Shown here piece after piece: positions 26,008-34,694 of a stretch of DNA of 64,000 nucleotides (positions are counted from its first letter, which is position 1; each line of letters begins with the position of its first letter). A model generated the notes under the pieces. It worked only from the letters and a program-made list of their open reading frames with translations, did no database searches and was not told the DNA's origin. Both the position numbers and the translations under genes were made by a program. Origin of the DNA: Arcticibacter sp045629565 (GTDB taxonomy: Bacteria; Bacteroidota; Bacteroidia; Sphingobacteriales; Sphingobacteriaceae); NCBI RefSeq assembly GCF_045629565.1, contig NZ_JAZQRL010000091.1, positions 1 through 64,000 of the forward strand, in the 5' to 3' direction.

Positions 26008-27045
26008 TTATCCCTTGTCTGTAACCCAGGCGGGATAATGTCGTTCCAATAACTCGGCGGCCCATTTTCCAAACCAGGCATAGCCCACGCGACGCTCATA
26101 TCCGATCTCTGCGATGGAGTACTTCTTAATGCCGTCTCTGTCGCAAAAGAAAGGCTTGTTGGTACCAATCTCGTAATACCTGGCCCACATACCCGGCGCG
26201 GATGGGTCGGCAACCACTTTCCTGTCGATACCTCCTGGAGTGCCGGGTGCGGAAACAGTGACGACCTTGTAGTCGGTAATTTTAACCTTCTTCAGCCAGT
26301 TCACTGCACCATGTATGGCATCTTTCATTTCTCTGGTAGGAGAGGGCTGGCTCATCAGAATTTTAACGATAGACACGCTTTCAGACCCGCTGATAGAAGG
26401 TAGCTCATAAGCCCGCGCCTTCGTCGGCTGCAACGTGACCCGGTCATATTGCTGACACCAGCCAGTCAGTTGTCCCTCTACCCGGATTTGAGTTTTTAGA
26501 ATACAGTCAAGGCCACGTTGGACTGCGTCAGCAGTCGGCGCCACCAAAGCGGAATTTACAGCTTCCATTCCATTTCTGCGCAGAGCGACATCTTGCAACA
26601 GAACAAGTACGTTTACCATTGCATTATCGTTGAACGTAATCTGGCCCCTGTAGCCGCTATGATCAGGGTAATACTGGGGCCATCCTCCGTTTTTGTACTG
26701 CGCCTTCAGCAGGAAGCGAATACCGTTTTCTGCGGCTGCAAGATATTTGGGGTTATTAAATTTATGGTATGACTTTACCAGATAAGCGATTTCTTTCGTT
26801 GTGGAATTGTTATCAATGTTCGCATCGTCATGGCTAGCTTCGACCGCTATATCCGCTTTTAACGAATCAGAAAACTGAACGTTGTAACTAAAAGCCTTAC
26901 CATGATATTGCTTGGACCAACCGCCGGATTTCCGCTGGAAGAGTAACATATTGTCTGCCTGGAGATCTTGTGCATTTGCCTGGAAGATGAACAGGCAAAG
27001 AACTCCCGAGAAGGTGATACCTGATACATGTTTAAAAAGTTTCAT
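26008..27045 (-). CDS. pelA: Secreted pectate lyase, PL10 family
   Basis: A 345-residue enzyme with a signal peptide (to about residue 25, FQANA-QDL). The body matches PL10 pectate lyases, with the (alpha/alpha) repeats LKAQYKNGGWPQYYPDHSG and QITFNDNAMVNVLVLLQD and the later GWCQQYDRVTLQPTKAR and YELPSISGSES. It cleaves homogalacturonan by calcium-dependent beta elimination, in the periplasm or at the cell surface. It is co-directional with, and 23 bp downstream of, the DUF1593 gene. With SusC/SusD further along it points to pectin use. Confidence 0.93.
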   Translation of the reverse strand: MKLFKHVSGITFSGVLCLFIFQANAQDLQADNMLLFQRKSGGWSKQYHGKAFSYNVQFSDSLKADIAVEASHDDANIDNNSTTKEIAYLVKSYHKFNNPKYLAAAENGIRFLLKAQYKNGGWPQYYPDHSGYRGQITFNDNAMVNVLVLLQDVALRRNGMEAVNSALVAPTADAVQRGLDCILKTQIRVEGQLTGWCQQYDRVTLQPTKARAYELPSISGSESVSIVKILMSQPSPTREMKDAIHGAVNWLKKVKITDYKVVTVSAPGTPGGIDRKVVADPSAPGMWARYYEIGTNKPFFCDRDGIKKYSIAEIGYERRVGYAWFGKWAAELLERHYPAWVTDKG

Positions 27046-27068
27046 ATAATTGATTTAGCTATCTAATA

Positions 27069-28361
27069 CTATTTTTTGAGCCAGCTCCAGCGTTCAGCCC
27101 AATCTGACAATATATTTTGCGTCCACATGGATACGGTTTTTCCGCCCTGGATTTTCCCGTCGTAAAGATCTGGTGCTCCTTTATCTGTATACCAGTTTTT
27201 ACCCAACTTATAATCTGTGGAATTTGCTTTTCCAGGCCAAACGTTAATGACAACTATTTTTCCTTCCCCAAAGTTAAAATCCGGATAACTGGAAGTAAAC
27301 CGATAACTCAATATTTCCGCTTGCTTAGGAACATATTTAATACCATACAGGCCATTACCCAGGTAATATCCCGGCCACTTCTGCACTGCATTCCCGTAAG
27401 CAGTCTCCATCCAGAAACAAATACTGTCTTTGGGTATATTTAACTCAGGCCCTTTCAAGTTAAATTCGATCAGCGTGCAAAAAGAAACGGTGTCTGTCAT
27501 AGTAGTTACTCTACTAAGCAATACCCGGGAGCTTCGACTGAAATTTTCAAAGCTGCCGCCCCAGCTTTCACGGCCGGGATTTTCGGGATTTCCATCCATC
27601 AGGTATAAGAGTGATGGTGTATCTCCCATCTTCACCTCTCCGTTGTAATAATTTTTAAAGTCCTTGCCTAAATGGCCGGCACCCAGAATGTGTTTGTTAT
27701 AATAATCAGTCGGTTTAATACTATCCAGTGCTTCATTTTTCGAAAAGAATCCATAATAGGAAGAATTTACTTCTATAAACCAGAGGTCCGGAAAATTTTC
27801 GGCTATATATGCGTAACTATTGGCACTCCACTTCTTATTGGGCCCTCCAATCCAGTAAACGCGGATTTTGTCTTGAATTTCCGGCGCATCATGTAGTGCC
27901 TGTGCCACATCTTCAAGGCCACCCCAGCCTAATATCCAAAGGGGCTGGTCAGTTGATTCCTTCGCGCATTTGATGATCCAGTTTGATCCTTCCGTTGCCG
28001 TGCGGTAACCCCTGTAAGGGGCATTGCCGCGAACGCCTTGTTTGGTCACCGACCTTAAAAAGTCAGGCGACAGCAAATCTTTTTGACGCTTTTTCAATTT
28101 AGGTAGGTCTTTCTCGTAAAGATCAATCATGCGGAAGATTTCTTCCTTACTTCCGTTTCCGTAAGAAGGCGACGATACAAGACCTTCTATGTCAAATTTG
28201 TCGCTGTACATCAGCAGATGTGTCATTGACTGATTATCATCAGGATCGGTTCCCCCGATATCTGTGCTGATCAAAACCCGGGGTTTAACTGGTACTCTTT
28301 GCTGTGCCACGAGTTCGGTAATAGGCATGCACAAAAGCAGAATCAGGATATGTTTATACAT
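27069..28361 (-). CDS. Secreted DUF1593 protein (nucleoside hydrolase-like fold)
   Basis: A 430-residue exported protein with a signal peptide ending near LVAQQ. The N-terminal two thirds match DUF1593: RVLISTDIGGTDPDDNQSM (about 28-46) is the calcium-binding DxxxDxDD-like pattern of the inosine/uridine nucleoside hydrolase fold, and LWILGWGGLEDVAQAL a later helix. The C-terminal part is a smaller beta domain. These proteins are common in polysaccharide loci, often called cellulose-binding; their activity is not settled. Upstream of the pectate lyase gene, probably the same operon. Confidence 0.88.
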   Translation of the reverse strand: MYKHILILLLCMPITELVAQQRVPVKPRVLISTDIGGTDPDDNQSMTHLLMYSDKFDIEGLVSSPSYGNGSKEEIFRMIDLYEKDLPKLKKRQKDLLSPDFLRSVTKQGVRGNAPYRGYRTATEGSNWIIKCAKESTDQPLWILGWGGLEDVAQALHDAPEIQDKIRVYWIGGPNKKWSANSYAYIAENFPDLWFIEVNSSYYGFFSKNEALDSIKPTDYYNKHILGAGHLGKDFKNYYNGEVKMGDTPSLLYLMDGNPENPGRESWGGSFENFSRSSRVLLSRVTTMTDTVSFCTLIEFNLKGPELNIPKDSICFWMETAYGNAVQKWPGYYLGNGLYGIKYVPKQAEILSYRFTSSYPDFNFGEGKIVVINVWPGKANSTDYKLGKNWYTDKGAPDLYDGKIQGGKTVSMWTQNILSDWAERWSWLKK

Positions 28362-28411
28362 GGTTAGTTTAAAAGTAAAGGGAGGTTTGTTATTGGCGCT
28401 TCAGGATCGAA

Positions 28412-28449
28412 ACGTAAAAAGCACCTAAAGAAAAGAGGTGCTTTTACGT
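28412..28449 (-). terminator. Hairpin downstream of the cold shock gene
   Basis: A long stem ACGTAAAAAGCACCT/AGGTGCTTTTACGT (28412-28426 and 28436-28449), one bulge, 9-nt loop. It lies 45 bp after the stop of the cold shock gene and before the DUF1593 gene, both on the minus strand. The T-rich part is inside the stem; it can act in either direction. Confidence 0.65.
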
Positions 28450-28493
28450 ATGAACCCTGTAGTTAAAGTGATTGCGTATTGGCGAACCAGCAA

Positions 28494-28949
28494 TTATTTA
28501 ACTGCTTTTTTGACCTTTGTCGCGGTTGGGCCTTTGGGACCTTGCTCCACCTCAAAGGTAACTTTATCGTTTTCCTGGATATGTTCAGTAACAGCACTCA
28601 TATGAACGAAAATACTTTCCTGCGTCTGAGAGTCCTTTATGAAACCAAATCCCTTTGATTCATTAAAAAAAGCGACGGTACCGGTTCTGACGATATCCAT
28701 TTCAATCTCTTCCTGTTTAGGAATATTGATTTGTATGTTTTCTGCCAGCACCTCTTTTCTCATGCGCGGATCCTGTGGCGTGGATGTGATATTGCCGTTA
28801 GCGTCAACATAGGCCATCATGTCATCTAAACTCTGGCCTTTAACAGCGTTCGACTTCCGGTCATCGGACTTTTCTCTCTTTTCCTGCTGCTTCTTGAGTT
28901 TTTTCTTCTCTCGTTCTTTTTTACTAAATGTTTCTGTTGATCTACCCAT
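28494..28949 (-). CDS. Cold shock domain protein with charged N-terminal extension
   Basis: A 151-residue RNA-binding protein. Residues 1-80 are a charged helical extension (KKEREKKKLKKQQEKREKSD); residues 85-150 form a cold shock domain with the RNP1-like NESKGFGFIKD and the RNP2-like SIFVHMSAV. This arrangement is common in Bacteroidota and differs from the 70-residue CspA type. It is expected to bind single-stranded RNA. It has a long AT-rich leader region upstream, which may carry thermosensing structure, as in other csp genes, but this was not shown here. Confidence 0.93.
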   Translation of the reverse strand: MGRSTETFSKKEREKKKLKKQQEKREKSDDRKSNAVKGQSLDDMMAYVDANGNITSTPQDPRMRKEVLAENIQINIPKQEEIEMDIVRTGTVAFFNESKGFGFIKDSQTQESIFVHMSAVTEHIQENDKVTFEVEQGPKGPTATKVKKAVK

Positions 28950-29306
28950 ATTCTAATTAAAGTGTGACATCGAGCTTTATATATTAATAAAGTTCAGATG
29001 GTAAAAATGTTTTGCAAAAAATGTTTTTAGGTCTGAACGGTGAAAAAGGTCGTCGGACATTATTCTGCAAAAGTATCACTATATTATTTAATAAATCTGT
29101 TACAACCGTATTTAATAGAAACAGACTGCCGTTTTGAGATATTAAAAGCGAAAAGACAATAATCAAAATGTTGATTTCTGAAGCGTTATGCCTGGCTCGA
29201 ATGGCCTGATTAAGCGTTAGCCTGAGGATTCTCCCTAAAGTCTTAACCGCGTGATTGACTGAATTTTACAGTGCCATGGCAATGGTGTCAGGCACTGTAA
29301 AGTTTG
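28950..29306. other. Intergenic region with leader of csp gene and a hairpin
   Basis: 357 bp without a convincing gene. The left part (to about 29160) is AT-rich with poly-A/T tracts and would be the promoter and leader of the minus-strand cold shock gene. At 29265-29275/29291-29301 a perfect 11-bp stem TTTACAGTGCC/GGCACTGTAAA with a 15-nt loop lies just after the stop of the small exported protein gene. It has no T run on the minus side; it could be a weak terminator or a small repeat. Confidence 0.5.
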
Positions 29307-29660
29307 TTACTGTGCACGGGTCAGTTTGAGGTGTGTTTTCTGACCGTTAAACTCGGAAGTAATAATCGTTGAATCACCATAGAATTTGCCTGTTTGAGGC
29401 ATTACATTTCCGCCGATGTCTAATGAAAAGGTGAAATCGCTCCCTTTTATTTTTCCGTCGGAGATGGGTAGATCACCCTGGTCGCTAGTCACGACACCGG
29501 TTAGACTTTCACCGTCAACCTGAAATGTGTAAGTTAAGGGAAGTTCCATGTCGCCGAATTTCAGAATACCTTTCCACTTTCCGTTAAGGTCAGCAGATGC
29601 AGCGAGACAAATGGTTAAGCAGCTTACGAGCAGCGTAATGATCGAGATTTTTCTTTTCAT
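29307..29660 (-). CDS. Small exported hypothetical protein
   Basis: A 117-residue protein with a signal peptide (MKRKISIITLLVSCLTICLA, cut near ASA-D) and a body of alternating polar and hydrophobic beta strands: LNGKWKGILKFGDMELPLTY, VDGESLTGVVTSDQGDLPIS. This looks like a small up-and-down barrel of the kind often seen in Bacteroidota as part of glycosidase-linked secreted proteins, but no function can be assigned. It stands alone with a hairpin after its stop codon. Confidence 0.7.
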   Translation of the reverse strand: MKRKISIITLLVSCLTICLAASADLNGKWKGILKFGDMELPLTYTFQVDGESLTGVVTSDQGDLPISDGKIKGSDFTFSLDIGGNVMPQTGKFYGDSTIITSEFNGQKTHLKLTRAQ

Positions 29661-29792
29661 ATATCGGTTTATTTGGGTTAACTAAATGTAAATATTTTTT
29701 TACAGAATCAAATCATCCGTTATCACATCTTGTTGTAGAGAACCCATGTTCCCCGGAAAGCAGTCATCCTTTGGACATTACGATCGACTGGC

Positions 29793-30248
29793 TTAGTCGG
29801 CCTCCGCTAATGTAAATGGTGTCCCCACGCCTGTATTTATGAATTTGTTGAAGCTGTATAGAAAGCTTTTCCATCCGCTCGAACATAATTCGTAACACTC
29901 AGCCTCTGGAGTCAGGCCAATATGCGTCACTCTCAATGCAGTGCCATTTGAGTGGGTAGATAACTCCCAGATGATCCTGGTGTTTACCCATTCCTTTTTA
30001 TTACCCAGCTCAGGAAGGTCTATGAGTGCATCCACAACCCGCCACGCCACTTTTTTGTTCTTGATCAGTTCCTCAACCCGTATGGTTTTGAAAACCTGAG
30101 GTCCGAAACGAATAGTGAAAGTTTGACCTTCCATATTCGCAGAGCCCTCGAACATATCGGTCCACCACGCACTGATATAAGTAGTTAGCCCATCATAAAT
30201 TTTGTCCTCTTTCTCTTGAAAGATAAGACTTGTTGAAAAGTTATCCAT
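29793..30248 (-). CDS. SRPBCC/AHSA1-like domain protein
   Basis: A 151-residue protein with the START/Bet v 1 fold: FSTSLIFQEKEDKIYDGLTT at the start, the strand pattern KVAWRVVDALIDLPELGN, and the helix SGWKSFLYSFNKFINTGVG at the end. These proteins have a hydrophobic pocket, but the ligand or role is not known. The gene lies 120 bp from the AraC regulator gene on the same strand. Confidence 0.82.
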   Translation of the reverse strand: MDNFSTSLIFQEKEDKIYDGLTTYISAWWTDMFEGSANMEGQTFTIRFGPQVFKTIRVEELIKNKKVAWRVVDALIDLPELGNKKEWVNTRIIWELSTHSNGTALRVTHIGLTPEAECYELCSSGWKSFLYSFNKFINTGVGTPFTLAEAD

Positions 30249-30369
30249 AGGTGTAAATTGATTTCAACTCTTGGCGCCATCTGTATGACATACCAAAGAT
30301 CATTAAAACCTATCGCTTGGAGCTTGCCCTATGGCAAGTTATCACGATAGAATCAGGCGGTGCCACCGA

Positions 30370-31206
30370 TTACGAGCTTGCGATGGCAGTTCTTTTGGAC
30401 TTACCTATAACTGATTTTGGGGAAACCCCATATTTCTTTTTGAAGGTGAAAGAGAAATGTGAAAGGTCTTCGAATCCAGCTTCCAGGTATATTTCTGTGG
30501 GTTTTTTTCCGTTTTCGGACAAATGGTAATAAGCGAGTTCAAGTCTTTTATCCGTTAACCATTTTTGAGGTGTTGTATGGAACAGCTTTTTAAAGTCCCG
30601 GTTGAACGTGGACAAGCTTCGTCCGGTTAAGTAGCCTAGTTTCTCCAATGACATGTTAAACATGAAATTTCGTTGCATAAAACTGACCAGGTCAATTTTG
30701 CCTGGCCTATCGAAATTTGCCAGCACACGATCGACCGCCGGATCGATCATACGCAGGATACTTATTGCTTCTGTTATTTTCAAAGATGCCAGTTGATCAG
30801 GAAAATGACCTTCCACGTCGAAGTAGGGTATCAACGAAGCCATGCAACTTTCTAATAACGGGTGATTGCTGAAGCTGAATATCTTTTGATCGTGTCCCGG
30901 AGATTTCTCCATATTTATCTTTTCGTAGAACTCTCTCAGGCGCTCAACGGATAGATGCATGACCACTGATTTATGTGGAAGCCCATCTTTGGGATAGTTG
31001 ATCACCGTTGCCAGCTGGTTTCTTGGAATAAGAAAAATATCTCCTGCCTTGAAATGGAAGGATTTGTTCCATTGATTGATTTTCGTCTCGCCTGAGATAA
31101 ACCAAACGAGCATGTGGTCTTGGAACATCAGGTCTGATTTAAAAAGCTTATCCTCATAGGAGGAGAGCTTGATTTCTTTTGTCAAGTACCTGCTTATATG
31201 CTTCAT
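30370..31206 (-). CDS. AraC-family transcriptional regulator
   Basis: A 278-residue regulator. The first 140 residues form a cupin-like effector domain (WFISGETKINQWNKSFHFKA); the last 100 hold the two helix-turn-helix motifs: SLEKLGYLTGRSLSTFNRDF and KPTEIYLEAGFEDLSHFSF. It lies downstream of the SDR gene on the same strand, 112 bp away. It probably controls that gene, but no operator was identified. Confidence 0.9.
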   Translation of the reverse strand: MKHISRYLTKEIKLSSYEDKLFKSDLMFQDHMLVWFISGETKINQWNKSFHFKAGDIFLIPRNQLATVINYPKDGLPHKSVVMHLSVERLREFYEKINMEKSPGHDQKIFSFSNHPLLESCMASLIPYFDVEGHFPDQLASLKITEAISILRMIDPAVDRVLANFDRPGKIDLVSFMQRNFMFNMSLEKLGYLTGRSLSTFNRDFKKLFHTTPQKWLTDKRLELAYYHLSENGKKPTEIYLEAGFEDLSHFSFTFKKKYGVSPKSVIGKSKRTAIASS

Positions 31207-31318
31207 AGGTATAAAAATATTGATTTTAAACGGTATCTGTTGAAGTCTGCTGAAAAGCGGGATTCAGCGTTGTCGGCTTTGATTCCATCGCTTCAGGAGC
31301 GGAAAATGAGACGATTAT

Positions 31319-32332
31319 TTAAACAACGTCGAAGGCAATGCCGGTCAACTCTTCGCTGAAATCCCAAAGTCTTCGGGCGTCGCTTTCGTTTAACGAGTAT
31401 GCCTGCACACCTCTTGTTTCCAGACCATTACTCTGACCGGTATTTCCGCAGGCCAGTTTTGATACCTCAGCATCCTCACAATATACTCCTCCAATATGAT
31501 TAAGCAGCGGGCTGGTTGCACACCAAACCGTGGTTGCGGCACCCTGTGGGATGGTCTTTAAGTTTGCCAGGATTTCCGGGCGAATATTTCCGCGCTCATC
31601 CACGAATCCTAACTGTTTAAAGAATTCAATATCAGCATATCTTGCCAACTCCGTACCGGCTATTTCACCAGGATGCAAGGAGTACGCCCTTACATTGAAG
31701 TCTTTGGCGCGATTATCAAGTTCAACAGTGAATAGATTACTGGCAGTTTTTGAACGGCCATAGCCAACTAAAGTCTGGTATTCCGTATGTTCGAAATGAG
31801 GGTCATCAAAGCTGAAAGCCGCCATATGATGACCTGCAGAAGACACATTAACAACCCTTGCGCCATCAGCTTTTTTAAGCGCTGGCCACAGCCTGGCTAC
31901 CAGCTGATATTGACCCAGATAATTGGTTGCCAGTTGCGATTCGATCCCGCGGCTATCTCTTTTTAGCGGGACCCACATAATACCTGCGTTGTTGACCAGC
32001 AGATGCAGAGGCCTGTCTGAACTAAGGAATTTTATAGCAAACGCATCAATGCTACCCGGGCTGGCCAAATCCATTGCCTCTATTTCCACCCGTGGAGTAC
32101 CTTCGAGATTTTTTCTCGCTTTTTCAATATCCCTTGCCGGTACAATAACAGTTGCTCCTGCAGCTGCCAGTACCCGGGAAGTTTCCAGACCGATCCCTGT
32201 ATTGCCCCCTGTTACGATGGCAATTTTTCCGCTTAAGTCTATTCCACTGATGACTTCGGTTGCTGTTGATTTGGCGTTAAATGTCGATCCTACCGGATGT
32301 TGCAGTGCGCCCTGATAATTGTTCTTTTTCAT
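31319..32332 (-). CDS. Short-chain dehydrogenase/reductase (WW-oxidoreductase/retinol dehydrogenase-like)
   Basis: A 337-residue classical-type SDR. The cofactor motif is TGGNTGIGLE (about 41-50); NNAG (about 113-116) and the active-site YGRSK (about 186-190) are present, with the catalytic Ser in VNVSSAGHH. The N-terminal 30 residues precede the Rossmann fold. It uses NAD(P)H on an unknown small substrate. The neighbouring AraC gene suggests regulated expression. Confidence 0.92.
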   Translation of the reverse strand: MKKNNYQGALQHPVGSTFNAKSTATEVISGIDLSGKIAIVTGGNTGIGLETSRVLAAAGATVIVPARDIEKARKNLEGTPRVEIEAMDLASPGSIDAFAIKFLSSDRPLHLLVNNAGIMWVPLKRDSRGIESQLATNYLGQYQLVARLWPALKKADGARVVNVSSAGHHMAAFSFDDPHFEHTEYQTLVGYGRSKTASNLFTVELDNRAKDFNVRAYSLHPGEIAGTELARYADIEFFKQLGFVDERGNIRPEILANLKTIPQGAATTVWCATSPLLNHIGGVYCEDAEVSKLACGNTGQSNGLETRGVQAYSLNESDARRLWDFSEELTGIAFDVV

Positions 32333-32541
32333 TTGTGACGTAATTTAAATGATATAGAACAAATCTAGGTCGATCTGAAAGGGTGCGTTTTGTTTGGAAT
32401 GTCAATTTATTTTGTTCAGCATGTCAATGGCGGTAATGGGTTTGCTTATCAGTTAGTCCAAAGCTTTCGCGGGGGGAAGAGTGTATTAACCACCGGAATC
32501 AGATGCTGTAGATAGGAATAAAACAAACGATTGATCATCAG
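32333..32541. other. Spacer upstream of the SDR gene
   Basis: Only AT-rich spacing and the likely promoter of the minus-strand SDR gene. No repeated or dyad element of note was seen. Confidence 0.4.
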
Positions 32542-32691
32542 ATGGAATTGAATGCCCCGGCCGGAAAAATAAATATCTTCCATTATTTAGGAAATTCCTT
32601 TCCTTACAGGATCGGGGATACAGCTGTGGCGTTGAAGGACAACAGATTGGTTATGCCCGATCCTGTTTTTCTTCCAGGTGAAGCGGCTTAA
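32542..32691 (+). CDS. Possible 49-residue small protein
   Basis: An ATG-to-TAA frame of 49 codons. Its product begins MELNAPAGKINIFHYLGNSF and ends with VMPDPVFLPGEAA, a protein-like composition with no family recognised. It is alone on the plus strand, tail to tail with the CDGSH gene (27 bp). It could be a real small gene, a fragment of a lost one, or chance; no promoter box was found. Confidence 0.3.
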   Translation: MELNAPAGKINIFHYLGNSFPYRIGDTAVALKDNRLVMPDPVFLPGEAA

Positions 32692-32718
32692 AAATAATGA
32701 GGTCTGATCTAAAAGGCT

Positions 32719-32943
32719 CTAAACCTTTTTTGGAGGAAGATCAAATGCTATGGCTTCATGTTCGAAATGACCATTGTGAGCACCGTCGCAAAATGGTTTG
32801 TTTTTAGACATGCCGCATCTGCAAATACTTAAAACGGTACGTCCCTGAAGACCATACTCATTGCCATTTCTATCGACAATTTCAAAATCGCCTTCTATTT
32901 TCACTGATCCGTTATTGTTGATGGTAAGTCTTGTTTTTGCCAT
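32719..32943 (-). CDS. CDGSH iron-sulfur domain protein
   Basis: A small protein, 74 residues from MAKTRLTINN (the frame is open 7 codons further up). The [2Fe-2S] ligand pattern is visible in SICRCGMSKNKPFCDGAHNG: C-x-C, then CDGAH, three Cys and one His, the mitoNEET/CDGSH signature. It probably transfers electrons or an iron-sulfur cluster in the cytoplasm. It is monocistronic. Confidence 0.92.
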   Translation of the reverse strand: MAKTRLTINNNGSVKIEGDFEIVDRNGNEYGLQGRTVLSICRCGMSKNKPFCDGAHNGHFEHEAIAFDLPPKKV

Positions 32944-32964
32944 TTGAGGTTTTTTTAAGCCCAA

Positions 32965-33384
32965 AAGTAGGACATTGATGGTATCCTGTGCAATCTGATT
33001 CTTATTTAGAACCGTTCTGTAGGCCTTTTAAGCCGCGGCTCATGTTTCGATCTTTATGGTATGTCGAAATCTCTGTAAATGCTCCGGGTATAGTAGCCAG
33101 AGACGACGAGGTAAATCAAAGAAACCCTGGTACAAAAAGAGCACAGGCGACTAGGTGTGAGACGCATCTGTCACGATTTACCGTAACTGCACTGCTTCGA
33201 GGTATCATTATAAAGTCGTGAACAAGTAAGAAAGCTGTTGAAATACAGTATAGGCGAAACATGGAACAAGTTGAGCAAGACTGCCGGAAAAGGGAGCAGA
33301 CGTAACGTCACCAGATGCATTAAGGATGGTTGTAAGTTTAATTAAATTGGTATATATTGCTGACTGCAAGACTAGCCAAATCAT
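32965..33384. other. Gene-free region with possible group II intron remains
   Basis: 420 bp without a protein gene. From about 33095 to 33330 the sequence has no coding character in either strand but resembles, from memory only, the 5' non-coding domains of bacterial group II introns (the stretch after GTCGTGAACAAGTAAGAAAG through CAGTATAGGCGAAACATGG). There is no reverse transcriptase frame and no recognisable domain V, so if correct it is a truncated relic. Not proven from this window. Confidence 0.3.
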
Positions 33385-34191
33385 ATGAAGCATTTTTACA
33401 TCAATCTTATTTTCTTTTTTGTAATCGTTATCAGTGGCTGCAAGGCGACGAAACCGGAGGCAATAAGGAAAGAACCATGGATATCGTTGTTTAACGGTAA
33501 AGATCTGAACGATTGGTTCGTCAAAATTCACCATCATGAACCGGGTGAGAATTTCGGCAATACTTTCCGCGCCGAAGACGGGGTAATTAAAGTCCGGTAT
33601 GATCAATACGGAGATTTCAATAATCAGTTTGGGCATTTGTACTACAAGGTGCCATTTTCATATTATCATTTGGTACTGGAGTATCGGTTTACTGGGGAAC
33701 TGCATAAAGGCGCTCCGGATTATACGCTCCGCAACAGCGGTGTTATGTTCCATTCACAAGATCCCCGTACCATGCCCAAAGAGCAGGACTGGCCGATTTC
33801 AATAGAAATGCAATTTCTTGGTGGTTTAGGTGACGGAAAGCCCCGCCCCACCGGTAATATGTGTTCACCCGGCACGAAGGTCGTGTATAAGGGTGAACTG
33901 GCCGAAGATCATTGTATCAATTCGACATCTGATACCTATGATGGTGATCAATGGGTAAAGGCGGAACTTATCGTACTGGGCGACTCTTTGGTTACTCATC
34001 TCATCAACGGAGATACAGTCCTGCAGTATTCAAAGCCGCAAATAGGAGGGGGAGTTGTCAACAGGTTCGATCCCTTAGTGAAGCAGGACGGGAAGTTACT
34101 TAAAGAGGGCTTTATTGCCTTGCAAAGTGAAGGGCAGCCAGTAGAATTCCGTAACATCAAGCTGATGGACCTCAGAGGAAAAATTAAATAG
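33385..34191 (+). CDS. DUF1080 lipoprotein (3-keto-disaccharide hydrolase-like)
   Basis: A 268-residue lipoprotein; lipobox ISGC with Cys19. The rest is one DUF1080 domain, a concanavalin-like jelly roll: WISLFNGKDLNDWFVKI at the start, then LEYRFTGELHKGAPDYTLRN SGV, ending VEFRNIKLMDL. Members hydrolyse 3-keto-glucosides or bind sugars in Bacteroidota. It is 503 bp upstream of the SusC gene and transcribed the same way, so it may belong to the same glycan locus. Confidence 0.9.
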   Translation: MKHFYINLIFFFVIVISGCKATKPEAIRKEPWISLFNGKDLNDWFVKIHHHEPGENFGNTFRAEDGVIKVRYDQYGDFNNQFGHLYYKVPFSYYHLVLEYRFTGELHKGAPDYTLRNSGVMFHSQDPRTMPKEQDWPISIEMQFLGGLGDGKPRPTGNMCSPGTKVVYKGELAEDHCINSTSDTYDGDQWVKAELIVLGDSLVTHLINGDTVLQYSKPQIGGGVVNRFDPLVKQDGKLLKEGFIALQSEGQPVEFRNIKLMDLRGKIK

Positions 34192-34694
34192 ACTAACCAT
34201 TTAGGGATTTGCCTTTATTTCGCTTTTTCTTTCCAATTACCCATTTACGGATAACCGCCCGGCGAAGGTTGCGGGCTTAAAACTGGCCAACCAAGGTTAA
34301 GAACGTATGCCAGGAAAAAACAGTTTTTCTACCTTTTTTACCAAATATTAGACCTTACTCACGATTACTGTACCTAGTTTTATAAACCATTATTAACCTT
34401 TTAACTAAACATTTATGACTAAAACTTTACGAGAATCCTTATCAATTCATCACCCGGCCTTCATCATGGTGCTTCCGACGATTAGCAGATCTTAATCGTT
34501 CTCCGCCGCTTTTTTCCGGAACAATACGTTTGCCTATATCAAAAATGGGTTGAACGGGTCATGCCTAACCTTAGGGGTCTATAGTTAGGGGCCAGTTCCG
34601 TCTTGCCGGTATTAAGCTGCCATGTTATCAAGCGTAACAACCAGGCTAAGAGTTAAGAAACAACTAACAATTACAAACTTTAATTACTTAAATT
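34192..34694 (+). promoter_or_regulatory. Leader and promoter region of the SusC/SusD operon
   Basis: 503 bp without a gene. TACGTTTG at 34525-34532 fits the -7 box TAnnTTTG; it would give a leader of about 155 nt before the SusC start at 34695. Long leaders are common for SusC operons and can be targets of small RNAs. A GC-rich short inverted sequence GCCCG...CGGGC (34257-34276) lies after the DUF1080 gene. No clear operator was found. Confidence 0.4.

Noticed and set aside
25589..26213. Minus-strand frames over the end of the sulfatase and pectate lyase genes
   Set aside because: They overlap two confident genes in other frames and show no family features.
29265..29301. 11-bp stem as a strong terminator
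   Set aside because: It lacks a T run in the direction of the upstream gene; kept only as a hairpin in the spacer description.
31923..32315. 130-codon plus-strand frame opposite the SDR gene
   Set aside because: The SDR motifs on the minus strand are clear; this is a shadow.
33208..33636. 142-codon minus-strand frame across the DUF1080 start
   Set aside because: It overlaps the lipoprotein signal of the DUF1080 gene; the part over the spacer has no recognised domain and may be a shadow of intron-like RNA.
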